Part shown: piece by piece, positions 6,078 to 6,678 of the stretch
How the letters are laid out: the number at the start of each line of letters is the position of its first letter
How positions within the stretch are numbered: the stretch's first letter is position 1
Assembly: GCA_027039465.1 (NCBI GenBank)
Contig: JALWEA010000607.1
Location: 1-6,678 of the forward strand
From: Calditrichia bacterium
GTDB taxonomy: Bacteria; Calditrichota; Calditrichia; Calditrichales; Calditrichaceae
Reading direction: 5' to 3'
Length of the DNA: 6,678 nt
Notes under the pieces: generated by a model
Seen by the model: only the letters and a program-made list of their open reading frames with translations
Told to the model about the DNA's origin: nothing
Databases searched by the model: none
Made by a program: the position numbers and the translations under genes

Positions 6078-6103
6078 CCGGTCAACATTCAAGCACCTCA
6101 CCT

Positions 6104-6678
6104 TCAGGCAAGAATCTGTTTGGCGATGGTTGCCAATTGCATGTTAGACGTACCCTCGTAAATCGTGCCTATTTTTGCATCCCGGAAATACTTTTCCACC
6201 GGATATTCTTTGGTAAACCCGTAACCACCAAACAAATCGATTGCCAACGAGGTAATGCGCTGAGCTACCTGGGAAGAAAAATATTTGGCCATGGCTGCTT
6301 CTTTGATGAATTTTTGACCGGCCATTTTAAGATGCGCGGCGTTGTAAACCATTAAACGCGCCGCTTCCAGTTCCGTTGCCGCTTCGGCCAATTGGAATTG
6401 AACGCCTTGAAATTTGGCAATGGGTTTACCGAATTGTTCCCGCTCATTTACATATTTCAGGGCAGCATCCAGGGCCCCTTCAGCCAGCCCAACCATCTGT
6501 GCCCCAATACCGATCCGGCCTTCGTTTAAGGTTTCGATGGCCACTTTGTAACCTTTACCAATCTCGCCCAAAACATTTTCTTTGGGAACCTTGCATCCGT
6601 CCAAAATCAATTCGCAGGTGGAAGAAGCACGAATGCCCAATTTGTCTTCTTTTTTACCAACGGAAAATCCTTCAAAAC
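6104..6678 (-). CDS. Acyl-CoA dehydrogenase, C-terminal half (cut by window edge)
   Basis: The fragment of 190 codons plus stop is the second half of a short-chain (butyryl-CoA-type) acyl-CoA dehydrogenase, a homotetrameric FAD enzyme that introduces the alpha-beta double bond in fatty-acid oxidation and passes electrons to electron-transfer flavoprotein. It opens in the middle beta-domain (FSVGKKEDKLGIRASST), then has NEGRIGIGAQMVGLAEGAL and the YVNEREQFGKPIAKFQGVQ helix, the FGGYGFTKEYPVEKYFRDAKI flavin/subunit-contact region, and IYEGTSNMQ with the catalytic-base Glu (codon 6155-6157). It stops at LA with TGA. The frame is open to the window edge; an apparent start at 6640 is an internal TTG, not a real start. 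About 190 residues are missing if the protein has the usual length near 380. Exact chain-length specificity cannot be told, so no gene symbol is given. Confidence 0.96.
   Translation of the reverse strand, partial: FEGFSVGKKEDKLGIRASSTCELILDGCKVPKENVLGEIGKGYKVAIETLNEGRIGIGAQMVGLAEGALDAALKYVNEREQFGKPIAKFQGVQFQLAEAATELEAARLMVYNAAHLKMAGQKFIKEAAMAKYFSSQVAQRITSLAIDLFGGYGFTKEYPVEKYFRDAKIGTIYEGTSNMQLATIAKQILA

Larger units (their letters stand above)
5174..6103. other. 930-bp intergenic region rich in palindromes and short repeats, no credible gene
   Basis: No reading frame here resembles a protein; the two longest frames (5688-5939 plus, 5751-5984 minus) run through palindromes and have low-complexity Arg/Ala/Pro-rich products. 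The stretch holds, from low to high coordinates: AT-rich upstream DNA of birA (5174-5326), first copy of an 18-bp repeat (5336), a short heptamer-like run (5369-5396), a branched palindrome (5404-5510), an imperfect palindrome around an EcoRI site (5546-5567), a perfect 12-bp hairpin (5611-5637), a 7-bp inverted repeat and hairpin (5731-5776), a second branched palindrome (5822-5941) and a 7-8-bp repeat run (5945-6077). Local GC rises sharply inside the palindromes. No intrinsic terminator is evident after the acyl-CoA dehydrogenase stop. Confidence 0.75.

Overview
The window looks like a bacterial chromosome of moderate GC content, roughly mid-40s percent by eye. Gene style (a long cytosolic multi-GAF/PAS histidine kinase, weak or absent Shine-Dalgarno sequences before some genes, palindrome- and heptamer-rich spacer DNA) recalls the FCB superphylum, possibly Calditrichota or Ignavibacteria. 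That placement is a low-confidence guess from style alone. I see no phage, plasmid, transposase or CRISPR gene.

All five genes lie on the minus strand, so transcription runs from high to low coordinates. In that order they are: the 3' half of an acyl-CoA dehydrogenase (6678-6104, cut by the window edge); a 930-bp spacer without a credible gene (6103-5174); a biotin-protein ligase without a DNA-binding domain (5173-4355); a type III pantothenate kinase, coaX, overlapping it by 17 bp (4371-3589); a 136-bp spacer with a 10-bp dyad; a 1027-residue sensor histidine kinase (3416-333); and, 8 bp further on, the first 108 codons of mutS (324-1, cut by the edge).

birA and coaX look like one translation-coupled unit serving CoA and biotin cofactor metabolism: CoaX starts CoA synthesis from pantothenate, and BirA attaches biotin to carboxylases that act on acyl-CoA. 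The kinase and mutS appear to form a second unit. For coaX, the kinase and the acyl-CoA dehydrogenase fragment, the longest-ORF start is a GTG or TTG codon; for the first two a better ATG lies just downstream, and the third is really open to the window edge.

Two things stand out. The kinase begins with a receiver-like domain in which every residue needed for phosphorylation appears to be replaced (a pseudo-receiver), followed by two weak GAF-like regions, a clearer GAF, a PAS domain and an intact kinase core. The 930-bp spacer carries two separate palindromic elements, each foldable into a terminal stem enclosing three arms, plus a perfect 12-bp hairpin, an 18-bp direct repeat and runs of degenerate 7-8-bp repeats. 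It is best read as a pile-up of dispersed non-coding repeats; whether either element is a functional RNA or a mobile unit cannot be decided from one copy.
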